From positions 3,241 through 24,467 of the forward strand of contig DORQ01000318.1 in NCBI GenBank assembly GCA_003514205.1: 21,227 nt of DNA. The letters run 5' to 3'. This document shows, in pieces, positions 1 to 6,870 of the stretch (its first letter is position 1; each line of letters starts with the position of its first letter). Both the position numbers and the translations under genes were made by a program. This DNA comes from Acidimicrobiaceae bacterium (lineage in GTDB: Bacteria; Actinomycetota; Acidimicrobiia; Acidimicrobiales; Microtrichaceae). The notes beneath the pieces were generated by a model, which ran no database searches, had not been told where the DNA came from, and was given only the letters and a program-made list of their open reading frames with translations.

Positions 1-161
1 CCGCCATTGGACATGTAGATCGAGAGCAGTATGACTTGGATGATGCCCACGATCGCACCTCCAACCTGCGCCTCCGACGGTGGCGGCCCCGTGCATGCTG
101 CCCCTGTGGTCAACGAACCGGCGACAGCCAGTGCGACAACGGTCTTGCGAGTCCTACCCAT
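1..161 (-). CDS. Putative lipoprotein, N-terminal part only (runs off left edge)
   Basis: The complement of this stretch is open from an ATG at 161 to the window edge and encodes about 53 residues. It begins MGRTRKTVVALAVAGSLTTG and is followed directly by A-A-C. This is a textbook lipoprotein signal peptide: a basic n-region, a hydrophobic core and a lipobox ending T-G-A-A-C, so Cys23 would be lipidated. A Pro-rich segment follows, then a hydrophobic stretch (IVGIIQVILLSIY) at about residues 38-50. A strong ribosome binding site, AAGGGGG, lies four bases upstream of the ATG at 166-172, which supports the start. The gene diverges from the hypothetical gene at 203. The mature domain is outside the window, so no function can be given. 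Confidence 0.7.
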   Translation of the reverse strand, partial: MGRTRKTVVALAVAGSLTTGAACTGPPPSEAQVGGAIVGIIQVILLSIYMSNG

Positions 162-202
162 TACACCCCCTTGTTTGACCCGCCATTCAGGCTAGACGGT
201 CC

Positions 203-895
203 GTGCCGACGGTGCGCCGTGCGCGAGCGGACACGAGCCGGATCGAGCCGCGAGGACGCCGCAAGTTCGACCAAGTCGACTTCACATGTCGCCAGTACGC
301 TCCAGGTGTGCCCGAGAACAACTCACCCGAAGATGGCGACGGCGACGCAGTATCGCTTGACGAGCTTCATCCCGTCGGGGGCAGCTGGGGTGGGCTTCTG
401 TTCGACAACCCGACAATCGGGTTGCCCACCCGCTTCTACTGGTCATTCGAGGTCGAGTTCGCCGAGGTTGTTCGAGACTACGGAACTGTCAGCCCGAACG
501 TCGTAGTGGACTGGGTGACTGATGGTCCCGGGTCGTGGCGCAAGATGCAAGGTTTCGAGTTCGAACGCCACGACTGGAACGGATTCGAGGCGAGTGTCTA
601 TTTCTTCTCGCACTACAGGTACGACTCGGCTCAACTGTCGGTGCTTGGGCAGCAGGGCAGTCGCCTCCTAGTTGCCACTCGGCTCGCCGGCGATATTGAC
701 GGCCTCGGGCTCCCAGAGGTGTCTGCAAGTTGTTGGCTCGACCTCTCCCAGGTCGTTGTCAGCGTGTCGACAGTGGACGATCTCGAGAGAGCGGCTCGAG
801 CACTCTCGGCCGCCGCCGTCGATATCGCCGAGCTGACGGGCGAAGCGTTTGGCTCAGGGTTCAGATTCTCTCCGCCGCCTACCGATCTCGGATGA
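203..895 (+). CDS. Hypothetical soluble protein
   Basis: A 230-residue open frame starting with GTG, with no family I recognise. The first 35 residues are Arg-rich and look less convincing than the rest. A second GTG at 308, just before an acidic PENNSPEDGDGD stretch, could be the real start; neither has a clear ribosome binding site. The body from about residue 60 on has the aromatic, alternating pattern of a mixed alpha/beta protein (FYWSFEVEF, FEASVYFFSHYRY), and the end is an Ala-rich helix. There is no signal peptide or membrane segment. The stop is one base before the ATG of the next gene at 897, so the two are probably translated together. It is short, soluble and in a mosaic of unknown genes, but calling it an immunity or toxin-related protein would be a guess. 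Confidence 0.55.
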   Translation: MPTVRRARADTSRIEPRGRRKFDQVDFTCRQYAPGVPENNSPEDGDGDAVSLDELHPVGGSWGGLLFDNPTIGLPTRFYWSFEVEFAEVVRDYGTVSPNVVVDWVTDGPGSWRKMQGFEFERHDWNGFEASVYFFSHYRYDSAQLSVLGQQGSRLLVATRLAGDIDGLGLPEVSASCWLDLSQVVVSVSTVDDLERAARALSAAAVDIAELTGEAFGSGFRFSPPPTDLG

Positions 896-896
896 C

Positions 897-1379
897 ATGG
901 AAAAGAACCAGCTGGCCGACGCCAACACGATGCGGAGACCGGCGTTGAATCAGGAGCAACCCCCGCACCGCAGGCTAGGGAAATCGCTGAAAGGCAAGCC
1001 GCTTTGGTTACGGCTGCTGATCATGCTTGCGCTGATCCTCGCGTCGGGCACCCGCTGCTACCTCGCAGCGCAGACGCACGAGGCAAGGACTCGGCCAATT
1101 CCAACCTATTGCGTCCCCGAAGATCCCGCTCGCATTGACTACCTATCGGTCGACGGTGTGTGGTCGGAAACCTCCACGCCTGGATCCATCAGGGCACTCG
1201 TCTATCGATCACCTAGAACGACGGACGACCAGCGAGTCATCGATCTACCGGAGGGTTGGAAACTCGACTCAGCTCCCGAGGCTCAACGAGCAGCACTCCA
1301 GCCCTCCATGGTCGGGGACTATCTGATGATGATGTACCCACCAGCGGAGTGCTTCACAGGAACTAGCGCTGCAAGATAG
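897..1379 (+). CDS. Hypothetical membrane-anchored protein
   Basis: A 160-residue protein, unrecognised. I chose the ATG at 897 because it follows the upstream stop by one base; the same frame is open further up (GTG at 849), but that would overlap the previous gene. Residues 1-35 are polar and basic (RRLGKSLKGK), followed by one hydrophobic span at about 36-58 (LWLRLLIMLALILASG). The remainder, about 100 residues, is polar with two cysteines (C72, C152) that could pair outside the cell. The positive-inside rule puts the N terminus in the cytoplasm and the C-terminal domain outside. It is probably co-transcribed with 203-895 and converges on the membrane-protein gene at 1395-1850 with only 15 bases between stops. 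Confidence 0.55.
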   Translation: MEKNQLADANTMRRPALNQEQPPHRRLGKSLKGKPLWLRLLIMLALILASGTRCYLAAQTHEARTRPIPTYCVPEDPARIDYLSVDGVWSETSTPGSIRALVYRSPRTTDDQRVIDLPEGWKLDSAPEAQRAALQPSMVGDYLMMMYPPAECFTGTSAAR

Positions 1380-1394
1380 ACGCCGCACTTCAAC

Positions 1395-1850
1395 CTACCG
1401 CCGTCGGCTCGTGATTCGTGCGTCGAGGGTCTTGACGGCAGTTCCGAAGACCAGAACCGAAAGCAGGAGGATGATCAGAACGCCCCACGCATCAACACGC
1501 TCCGAGGACGCGAATCCATGCAATACCAATACCGGCGAGAAAAGGGGGAGTATCAGGGCAGCGAACCAAAGCCGGTCATTCGATGCCGCCGTCTTGCCTT
1601 CCTCAAATCTGTCGGACCAGGACTGCTTGGTGAAATCCTGCCCAGGTAGCCACCGCCGTAGCCAAAGCACATACCAAACCAGACCTAGACCCATAAAGCA
1701 CCAGAACGCCCAGTCGGGTTTGTCAGAAGCGAATTCCGACCAAATCGCAACGCCAAAGCAACTGACCAGGAGCAATGCCTCAAGGACTCGCAATGGGTTT
1801 CTGACGAGGTATTGCCACGCTGATCGACTTCGATCACGGATTCGGGACAT
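1395..1850 (-). CDS. Hypothetical four-helix membrane protein
   Basis: A 151-residue protein starting at an ATG at 1850. It has four likely transmembrane segments, at about residues 20-38, 46-66, 94-113 and 120-139, with a basic N terminus (MSRIRDRSRS) and basic C terminus (ARITSRRR), so both ends are probably cytoplasmic. A polar loop at about 67-93 (WLPGQDFTKQSW...) separates the two hairpins. No family is recognised and no catalytic motif is visible. The upstream bases read CATACT then six bases then ATG, which could be a weak leaderless promoter. The opposite strand is also open here but gives a Ser/Arg-rich translation typical of a shadow frame. Confidence 0.6.
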   Translation of the reverse strand: MSRIRDRSRSAWQYLVRNPLRVLEALLLVSCFGVAIWSEFASDKPDWAFWCFMGLGLVWYVLWLRRWLPGQDFTKQSWSDRFEEGKTAASNDRLWFAALILPLFSPVLVLHGFASSERVDAWGVLIILLLSVLVFGTAVKTLDARITSRRR

Positions 1851-2084
1851 GGTTTGAGTATGCCCGGCCTACGACTGAACAGGTCACGGGTTTCGCCGAG
1901 AGTCCGGGGCGTTCCGGCTCAGTCCGATCGGTTCACCGCCCACTCCAGGAGCACGAGTGACTCCTCGACTCTCTCGTTCTTCAACAGCAGGAAGGATGCA
2001 CTCCGAAGAAGGCGAGCGACTGAGTTGCCATTACAACGGCGACCCGCGGGGAGGAATCGCGGCGACTTTTGACGCACCAAGGCA

Positions 2085-2456
2085 TTAGGGCTGAAACGGG
2101 AGTCGACGAACCCGCACACGATCCTGGTCAAGGACGACAACTGCGCCAGCGTCGAGATCGGCACCCACTGGACCGAGATTGGCCAGGAGCAAAGCCGCGA
2201 CCTGGTGTGCGCGCCGTCGGTCCTGGCGCCGCAGGAGGATCACCGAAGGTTTCAAGCTATTTGTCTCAGCGAGCAGGTCGCCAAAGTCAGTGTCGCCTGA
2301 CACGATCACTCGGTCTTGCTCGGCCGCTACCGCGAAGATCTCAGCGTCACTTGCCTCGCCCAGACCTAGGTTTCCAACATGCACCGTGTCATGTCCGGCA
2401 CTTGCGAGCAGCGCAACAAGCTTGGGGGATTGGTTTTGGTCGAGCAGAAATCTCAC
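2085..2456 (-). CDS. DUF5615 family PIN-like protein, putative toxin of a TA pair
   Basis: A 123-residue protein starting with GTG at 2456. Its N terminus (MRFLLDQNQSPKLVALL) and central VIVSGDTDFGDLL are characteristic of the DUF5615/Mut7-C-like branch of the PIN-domain fold. Asp6 and the two Asp residues in SGDTDFG (about 55 and 57) fit the acidic metal-binding site expected of a PIN-type ribonuclease, and the family is known for toxin-antitoxin-like pairs. The end (VLDQDRVRVRRLPF) is also typical, and the length is normal. Its GTG overlaps the last codon of the upstream DUF433 gene (GTGA overlap), implying translational coupling. RNase activity is inferred from the family. It could instead be inactive or serve a non-toxic role. 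Confidence 0.85.
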   Translation of the reverse strand: MRFLLDQNQSPKLVALLASAGHDTVHVGNLGLGEASDAEIFAVAAEQDRVIVSGDTDFGDLLAETNSLKPSVILLRRQDRRRAHQVAALLLANLGPVGADLDAGAVVVLDQDRVRVRRLPFQP

Positions 2457-2683
2457 GCCGGCAGACGAAGCGGGAGCTCGCGTTCTTGAACGGCTAGTGC
2501 AGCGTATTTGAGTGCCTCGACGATGTCAGCTGCCTCCAGGGCTGGGTGTTCATCCAGGATCTCTTCGCTGGTCATCCCGTCGCCCAGCATCGCAATGACG
2601 GTTGCCACAGGGAACCGCAAGCCCCGGATACATGGCACGCCTCCCATGTGTTCAGAGTCGACCGTGATGCGAGCGAATGCCAT
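2453..2683 (-). CDS. DUF433 family protein, putative antitoxin
   Basis: A 76-residue protein with the classic DUF433 layout: ITVDSEHMGGVPCIRGLRFPV, then a short helical DNA-binding-like part with LGDGMTSEEILDEHPALEAADIVEALKYAA. DUF433 proteins are small helix-turn-helix-type proteins that usually precede a DUF5615 gene and act as the presumed antitoxin and autorepressor. The start at 2683 (MAFARITV) gives the normal family length. The frame remains open to an ATG at 2821, but that would add an uncharacteristic 46-residue extension. TATCAT on the same strand lies seven bases before the chosen ATG, consistent with leaderless transcription. Its stop overlaps the DUF5615 start by three bases. Confidence 0.85.
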   Translation of the reverse strand: MAFARITVDSEHMGGVPCIRGLRFPVATVIAMLGDGMTSEEILDEHPALEAADIVEALKYAALAVQERELPLRLPA

Positions 2684-2690
2684 GGTTGCG

Positions 2691-2696
2691 ATGATA
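2691..2696 (-). promoter_or_regulatory. Candidate -10 element of the DUF433/DUF5615 pair
   Basis: On the minus strand the hexamer TATCAT is followed by seven bases and the ATG of the DUF433 gene, so transcription would begin at or next to the start codon. No Shine-Dalgarno sequence is present in the gap. No clear -35 hexamer is visible. The site supports the short start over the longer open frame. Confidence 0.4.
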
Positions 2697-2793
2697 CCCC
2701 CGGGCGTTTGGTTTCGATAGCGAATAGCGCATCGCTGCACTGCGGCATCCGAGATCCACTCACTCAGCCACGCTGGGCCAACAATGCCCTCAA

Positions 2794-2818
2794 AACCCCC
2801 AGCCACCGTTAGGGGGTT
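2794..2818. repeat. Perfect 7-bp inverted repeat in divergent intergenic region
   Basis: AACCCCC at 2794-2800 and GGGGGTT at 2812-2818 form a perfect inverted repeat around an 11-base loop. It lies between the divergent DUF433 gene and the hydroxylase gene, 42 bases before the latter's ATG. It could be an operator, an mRNA hairpin in the hydroxylase leader, or chance. Confidence 0.35.
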
Positions 2819-2860
2819 CACCCAGTAGTAGCGAAGATCGACTGCACCGAAGATGAGCGT

Positions 2861-3634
2861 ATGCCGATCGCCTACACCGTCCTCGCCGTCACCGGAGTTG
2901 TCCTCGTTGTCACCGAACTCCTTCTGCGCCGTTGGAGAGGTATCGGAATCGACGCCCGTGAAACGGCGGTGAGCGCCGCAGTTGGTTCAATCTGGTTCGC
3001 CACGAAAGCCATCGGAGGTGCCACAGGCCTCGTTGCCGTGTACACCTGGGTCTACGAGGTTTGGGCACCCTGGCACCTCGATATCGGAAATCCGCTCACG
3101 TGGGTTGCGTACTACCTGGTCGGCGACTTCGCCTACTACTGGGTGCACCGGGCCGAGCACGAGATGCCGTGGCTCTGGGCGTCACACGTGGTGCACCACT
3201 CCGCGAAGGACTTCGGGTTCACCACAGCGATCCGGATGCCACCAACCGAGATCTTCTACAAACCGCTCACCGGGTTGTGGGCCCCGTTGCTCGGTTTCCC
3301 GCCGGCGATCTATGCCGCAATGGCAGCCTGGGGCCTGATCTCGGGCCAACTTCAGCACACGCAGCTGATCGGCCAGCTCGGGGTGCTCGACCGTTGGCTA
3401 GCAACTCCGTCGAATCACCGTGTGCATCACGGCTCCAATCGCCAGTATCTCGACAAGAACTATGGCGGCCAGACAATGATTTGGGATCGAGCGTTCGGCA
3501 CCTACCAACCCGAGACCGAGCCAGCTATCTACGGCGCCACCGAAGAGCTGCTCAACACCGGAGTATCGGGCACGATCCTCGGTGGGTATCCGAGATTGCT
3601 GCGAGAACGCGTACTGAGGAATCAAACAGCGTAA
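2861..3634 (+). CDS. Fatty acid hydroxylase / sterol desaturase family membrane protein
   Basis: A 257-residue integral membrane protein with the histidine signature of the fatty acid hydroxylase superfamily, whose members use a non-haem di-iron centre and O2 to hydroxylate or desaturate lipids. The visible ligands are HRAEH (H96, H100), HVVHH (H109, H112, H113), a histidine at H166 in QLQHT, and NHRVHH (H186, H189, H190). Hydrophobic segments at about 4-22, 38-66, 78-93 and 137-162 place the clusters on the cytoplasmic side, as in the family. The motif order and length match sterol-desaturase-type enzymes rather than soluble oxygenases. The substrate, such as a fatty acid, sterol, carotenoid or ether lipid, cannot be read from the sequence. 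It stands alone among unrelated genes, with no lipid-synthesis neighbours. The ATG lacks a strong ribosome binding site. Confidence 0.88.
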   Translation: MPIAYTVLAVTGVVLVVTELLLRRWRGIGIDARETAVSAAVGSIWFATKAIGGATGLVAVYTWVYEVWAPWHLDIGNPLTWVAYYLVGDFAYYWVHRAEHEMPWLWASHVVHHSAKDFGFTTAIRMPPTEIFYKPLTGLWAPLLGFPPAIYAAMAAWGLISGQLQHTQLIGQLGVLDRWLATPSNHRVHHGSNRQYLDKNYGGQTMIWDRAFGTYQPETEPAIYGATEELLNTGVSGTILGGYPRLLRERVLRNQTA

Positions 3635-3681
3635 TCTGCGGTACCTCCACCTCGGGCACCTCGGGTGCGAGACTGTCCCAA

Positions 3682-4247
3682 GTGTCTATCGCTGAATGGA
3701 ATGAAGAACACTGGGAAGAACTGGCGCTCACCGCTCTGCTGTCGGGATTGCCGCAACCACCTGTTCATTTCAAGGAAGGGATCTCGGTACCGGTTTCGCG
3801 ATGGGTCGGGCCCGACATCGCTGCCGTGTTGTCAGTGGAATGGATGGAGGAGGACGAACCCAGTCTCCCTAGCTCTATTTGCTCGGAGGTTCGACTCTTT
3901 CTCCCCTCGCCTCAGGGCTGGGAACCGACTGGAGGGTCCGGGGGTGGAGGATGGTTCGACCCTCCGTTTCGGCGCCCCGAGATAGAACCTGACGCGCTGC
4001 TGCCGGGTGGGATTCACACAGAGTCGGGAGAGGGTGAAACCGCATCAACGATCTGGGGGGGGTAGTGGGTTCGAACATCGACGCGATCGAAGTTGTCCAC
4101 GCCGGAGAGAACCATCGCCGCAAGGTCGAGTCACCAACTGGGGCTTTCGTTTGCGCCGTTCGAGGAGCAGGCCGAGTAGAACTCGTCGCATACCGCTCTA
4201 CTGGCCAGGTGGCCGCTCGGTACCGGTTCGATATCCCAACGTATTGA
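3682..4247 (+). pseudogene. Hypothetical gene split by a frameshift at a run of eight G
   Basis: Two reading frames join into one plausible protein. The first runs from a GTG at 3682 (MSIAEWNEEHWEEL...) to a TAG at 4063-4065. The second is open across 4065-4247 (GSNIDAIEVVHAGENHRRKV...). The switch falls exactly on the homopolymer G8 at 4055-4062. One extra G, two fewer G, or a -1 slip would fuse them; the +1 version would be 188 residues reading IWGGVVGSNIDAIEVV across the joint. The second part (VESPTGAFVCAVRGAGRVELVAY) has the beta-strand pattern of a genuine coding region, which is why I do not treat it as noise. A Gly-rich GGSGGGG stretch lies near residues 90-97. The family is not recognised. 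The cause may be a real mutation, slippage expression, phase variation or a sequencing error. Confidence 0.55.
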
Positions 4248-4271
4248 CCGTTCAATCTGCGGAAAGTTAAG

Positions 4272-4286
4272 CACTCGACTCGAGTG
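4272..4286. terminator. Candidate terminator hairpin at a convergent junction
   Basis: CACTCG, loop ACT, CGAGTG forms a perfect 6-bp stem. It lies 25 bases after the stop of the split gene and immediately after the stop of the converging gene at 4290. On the minus strand it is followed by CTTAACTTT, a weak pyrimidine tail. Position and symmetry suggest a shared terminator; the short T tract limits confidence. Confidence 0.4.
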
Positions 4287-4289
4287 GGC

Positions 4290-5081
4290 CTACCCGATCT
4301 CGCACCAGCGCCACTCCTCAATTAGCGGTCCGCAATTCCACGCAGAAGCGGACTTCCCAGCCATTCTCGCATCTCGATTCTCCAGCAGCCCTTCTGGGTC
4401 ATAGACCGGTCCGTAGCTATGAAGAATCCAACGGGTCTGCAGCCAAGCAACAGCTACTCTTTGGCCTGAGCCCTCCCGGAGGAGCATCGGTGTGCCAGTT
4501 GGCGGGTTCTCTAGCTCGCTGGATGGGTGAGCGATCAGGTACTCACCCTCCGCTTTGAGGTGCGCTTCGAGCAGCGCTACCTCGCCATGGCGACCAAGCG
4601 TGGCAAGCTCGTACGAATGCTCGTAGATCGGCACATGGAGTAGGAGGAGTACTAGCGAGACCACACTGTCAGCACGATGAACCCCGATTCTGATGAGCGC
4701 TAGGCCGGCCGCAAGCATCGGCAACCCAGAGGAGGCCATAAGGAGGAGCACTCCCAGGGCGGATGAACCCTTTGGGAAGGTCCGGGATTGGAAAAGCCCA
4801 ACAGCCAGGACTCCGCTGAACGACGCGACCGGCCACCTTGCAAGAAATCCGCGCTTTTTCGGGTCCCGAAAGAACGAGAGCCCGAGTCCTGCCGAGATCA
4901 CGGTAGACACGGTCGTCACCAACACGAGGTCGGCTATCCAACCGAGGGCAAGAATCACATCCCAGAGGAGCACCGAGGCCCAACCAAACACGAGAAGCAG
5001 GATGAACTCGAAGACATAAGCCACAGTCATGAGCCCGACGGGTTCGCAAGGGTTATCGGCAGAGACCTTCAGATTGGCCAT
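4290..5081 (-). CDS. Hypothetical multi-pass membrane protein
   Basis: A 263-residue protein from the ATG at 5081. About five hydrophobic segments are visible, at residues 18-40, 47-69, 82-98, 108-131 and 138-155, followed by a soluble C-terminal domain of about 105 residues with several Trp (VAWLQTRWILHSYG, EEWRWCEIG). A dibasic loop (DPKKRG) lies between segments 2 and 3. The start is uncertain: the frame is open to 5198, but the extra N terminus is Cys-rich and unlikely, and an ATG at 5030 just before the first hydrophobic segment is equally possible. None has a good ribosome binding site. No known family is recognised. It converges on the split gene at 3682 with a hairpin between them. 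Confidence 0.55.
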   Translation of the reverse strand: MANLKVSADNPCEPVGLMTVAYVFEFILLLVFGWASVLLWDVILALGWIADLVLVTTVSTVISAGLGLSFFRDPKKRGFLARWPVASFSGVLAVGLFQSRTFPKGSSALGVLLLMASSGLPMLAAGLALIRIGVHRADSVVSLVLLLLHVPIYEHSYELATLGRHGEVALLEAHLKAEGEYLIAHPSSELENPPTGTPMLLREGSGQRVAVAWLQTRWILHSYGPVYDPEGLLENRDARMAGKSASAWNCGPLIEEWRWCEIG

Positions 5082-5280
5082 GCCCGAACGTACCGTGAAG
5101 TAGTCACCGCAACTCCTATGGCAGCAATCCTTCGCCGAATCTCCACAGGCCTTGAACCATCTCAACACGAGACTCGGCACGACTTCAGGGACAAGCACGA
5201 AGATCAGTCAGCAGGAGACAGTACCTAGTCGCAATCGGCCTGAGTCCCAACCAAACCTGTGCGTTTCCCGGAGTTGAGAG

Positions 5281-5655
5281 CTATAGGCCTCCGTGACGTT
5301 TCTGAACCGGGCGAGGCAGGGCAAGAACCTCATTCACTTCGTCTGTTTCCTCGTCGAAATACTCGACCTTCCATTCATCGCTCAGCTCGGCACGAACTCG
5401 TTGTGCCAACGCTCGCCCCTCAGAATTCAGAGCTGACAGAGCTTCGATATCCGGACTGTCCCATTTCCGAGTGTCGGGGCCGCTCCGACCCCATATCAGG
5501 GAGGTCATGTTGTCGGACCACGACTGGAGATCCGCCGCGAGATCTACTGAAACGGGAACCCCGCGACTGCTGGCCTGACCGAGCCTTCCTGCAGCCACCC
5601 ACAACGGGTACGCCTCGTAGTCCCACATCACCTTGACGACCCGCTTGCCCTCCAT
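5281..5655 (-). CDS. Small hypothetical protein (WDYEAYPLW-type)
   Basis: A protein of 124 residues from the ATG at 5655; the same frame also opens with a TTG at 5697, which would add 14 residues. The N-terminal VVKVMWDYEAYPLW, the middle LAADLQSWSD and the end ALAQRVRAELSDEWKVEYFDEE resemble a type of small actinobacterial protein I have seen without an assigned function. It is acidic at the C terminus and has no signal or membrane segment. Such small proteins occur among toxin-immunity genes, but no toxin is visible here, so that link is only a guess. It is divergent from the gene at 5755, with about 100 bases between start codons. Confidence 0.6.
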   Translation of the reverse strand: MEGKRVVKVMWDYEAYPLWVAAGRLGQASSRGVPVSVDLAADLQSWSDNMTSLIWGRSGPDTRKWDSPDIEALSALNSEGRALAQRVRAELSDEWKVEYFDEETDEVNEVLALPRPVQKRHGGL

Positions 5656-5754
5656 GGCCAGAAAGCCTAGGTCCGGAAGCTCGACCACACGCTCCAATTA
5701 CGAGGCGCCAGGAATCGACGACAGGAGATACCTGATCTGTGCAATCCTCAAACC

Positions 5755-6243
5755 ATGTTCAGACGAAAGCAGCCGCAGTCCCAGGCCGGAGACAACCCGT
5801 ATGAGGGCCTCAGAGCCCAGGCGATTGGTGCTGTCCAAGCAGGGCTCCTGGCCCCATCTCGCCACCCGAAGGTGCAAGGCGTGGTGATCGACATCCCCTC
5901 CGACGGCGAATGGATTGCCATTGTGGCGTTGGGCGACGACACCACATCGATGTACACAAGTGTTGGTGGCGGCACCATTGGAGCTGGTGAGCACGAGATC
6001 GTCCGAGACGCCAACCGCCAGCTCCTCGGCGTGATCGAGCATGAGGTGCTTCCCTATCTCGACGCCAATCCTGGAACGCACCCGGCGCCGGGATTCGTTC
6101 GATACCACGTCCTCGGTGTTGATGGGCTGGCCGGCATCGACATCCCCGAGCCGATGTTCTGGGGAAGTGTGGAGGGAGGAGGCAATCTCGTCGATGCCAC
6201 TCAGTATCTGATTCACACAATCAGCACGGTCTCACCCGGCTAG
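5755..6243 (+). CDS. Hypothetical soluble protein
   Basis: A 162-residue protein starting at ATG 5755, not recognised. Its first 20 residues are polar (MFRRKQPQSQAGDNPYEGLR). A conserved-looking core follows: GVVIDIPSDGEWIAIVALGDDTTSMYTSVGGGTIGAG, broken here only by residue choice typical of a beta-rich sandwich. It ends with a strand and helix (VRYHVLGVDGLAG, TQYLIHTIS). There is no signal peptide or transmembrane span. The gene converges on the DUF4188 gene at 6293 with 49 bases between stops, and it diverges from 5281-5655. The opposite strand is open over the same stretch but yields His/Arg-rich translations characteristic of a shadow frame. Confidence 0.65.
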   Translation: MFRRKQPQSQAGDNPYEGLRAQAIGAVQAGLLAPSRHPKVQGVVIDIPSDGEWIAIVALGDDTTSMYTSVGGGTIGAGEHEIVRDANRQLLGVIEHEVLPYLDANPGTHPAPGFVRYHVLGVDGLAGIDIPEPMFWGSVEGGGNLVDATQYLIHTISTVSPG

Positions 6244-6292
6244 GCGGTTGCAGCGATGCGGCGGCCGGCGGAAAGGTCAGGCAGTAATCGGA

Positions 6293-6808
6293 TCAAACCG
6301 CAGTCGGATCCAACGCCGGCTCGTCAGCTACGCCATCCAATCGAGCAGCAGCACTGTGGCGTCCAGCGCCGATGATCTGGGGCCCACCGGTCGCTCCGGC
6401 GAGTCCAAAGGAAGGCATGTTGACGTAGATCGCCTCATACATACCGGGCGAGACTCGATAGGTCTCATGCCAGATGCCAACATCGGCCGAGTTCCTCACC
6501 GCCTTGTTAAACGCCTTCCAAGCGGGAAGGTGCTGATGGTCGCTAGCGCGGGCATATGCCTGTAGTTCCTCCGCTGATCGCCAGTACTGCACCACCATCA
6601 CATCGCGGCCGGACACGAAGGTCCGAGCCGACAACAATCCGAGATCGCCTGAGCGGAAAAGCTCAGTCAACATCCGGCCCATCGCCATTCCCGTCCGAGC
6701 GATCTGGCCAATCGATCGAAGGCGGTTCATGCGCATGCCGAGCATGAACACGATCGCCTCGGCCTCAGGGTCAGTGCTTTGTCGTCCGATGTTGATCTTC
6801 TTTGTCAC
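6293..6808 (-). CDS. DUF4188 domain-containing protein (monooxygenase-like fold)
   Basis: A 171-residue protein from the GTG at 6808. Its VFMLGMRMNRLRSI start, VMVVQYWRSAEELQAYAR, HLPAWKAFNKAVRNSADVGIWHETY and YEAIYVNMPSFGLAGA segments are the hallmark of DUF4188 proteins, annotated in databases as monooxygenase-like, related to the dimeric alpha/beta-barrel fold. The catalytic role is unproven; haem or small-hydrophobic-ligand binding has been suggested for relatives. The GTG is preceded five bases upstream by AGGAGA, so the longer frame to 6844 is rejected. It is divergent from a TetR regulator, with an inverted repeat between them, so it is very probably the regulator's target and may respond to the ligand the protein acts on. 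Confidence 0.85.
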   Translation of the reverse strand: MTKKINIGRQSTDPEAEAIVFMLGMRMNRLRSIGQIARTGMAMGRMLTELFRSGDLGLLSARTFVSGRDVMVVQYWRSAEELQAYARASDHQHLPAWKAFNKAVRNSADVGIWHETYRVSPGMYEAIYVNMPSFGLAGATGGPQIIGAGRHSAAARLDGVADEPALDPTAV

Positions 6809-6813
6809 GACAT

Positions 6814-6819
6814 TCTCCT
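6814..6819 (-). promoter_or_regulatory. Ribosome binding site fixing the DUF4188 start
   Basis: AGGAGA on the minus strand lies five bases before the GTG at 6808. It is one of the few strong Shine-Dalgarno sequences in the window and selects the GTG over the upstream ATG at 6844. Confidence 0.7.
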
Positions 6820-6832
6820 CGCATGTAAATGG

Positions 6833-6868
6833 TGTAAACATCACTCACTCTGCCAGTGTATGTTTACA
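6833..6868. promoter_or_regulatory. Inverted repeat, probable TetR operator
   Basis: TGTAAACAT at 6833-6841 and its exact complement ATGTTTACA at 6860-6868 flank an 18-base spacer in the 68-bp region between the divergent DUF4188 and TetR genes. A further TGTAAA at 6824-6829 repeats part of the left arm in direct orientation. The right arm overlaps the regulator's -10 hexamer, and the left arm lies 14 bases before the DUF4188 ribosome binding site. That layout is expected for a repressor shutting off both genes. Confidence 0.65.
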
Positions 6869-6870
6869 AT
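6865..6870 (+). promoter_or_regulatory. Leaderless -10 hexamer of the TetR gene
   Basis: TACAAT followed by six bases and then ATG 6877 places the transcription start on the start codon itself. There is no ribosome binding site, and the hexamer overlaps the right arm of the inverted repeat, implying autoregulation. Confidence 0.55.

Noticed and set aside
1919..2164. Minus-strand frame downstream of the DUF5615 gene
   Set aside because: It overlaps the DUF5615 coding region, lacks a supported start and shows no recognisable domain. The 1851-2084 gap is best called non-coding.
3061..3681. Long plus-strand frame overlapping the hydroxylase gene
   Set aside because: Its upstream part is an Arg/His-rich shadow of the hydroxylase gene. 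Only the part after 3682 has a coding character and is reported as the split gene.
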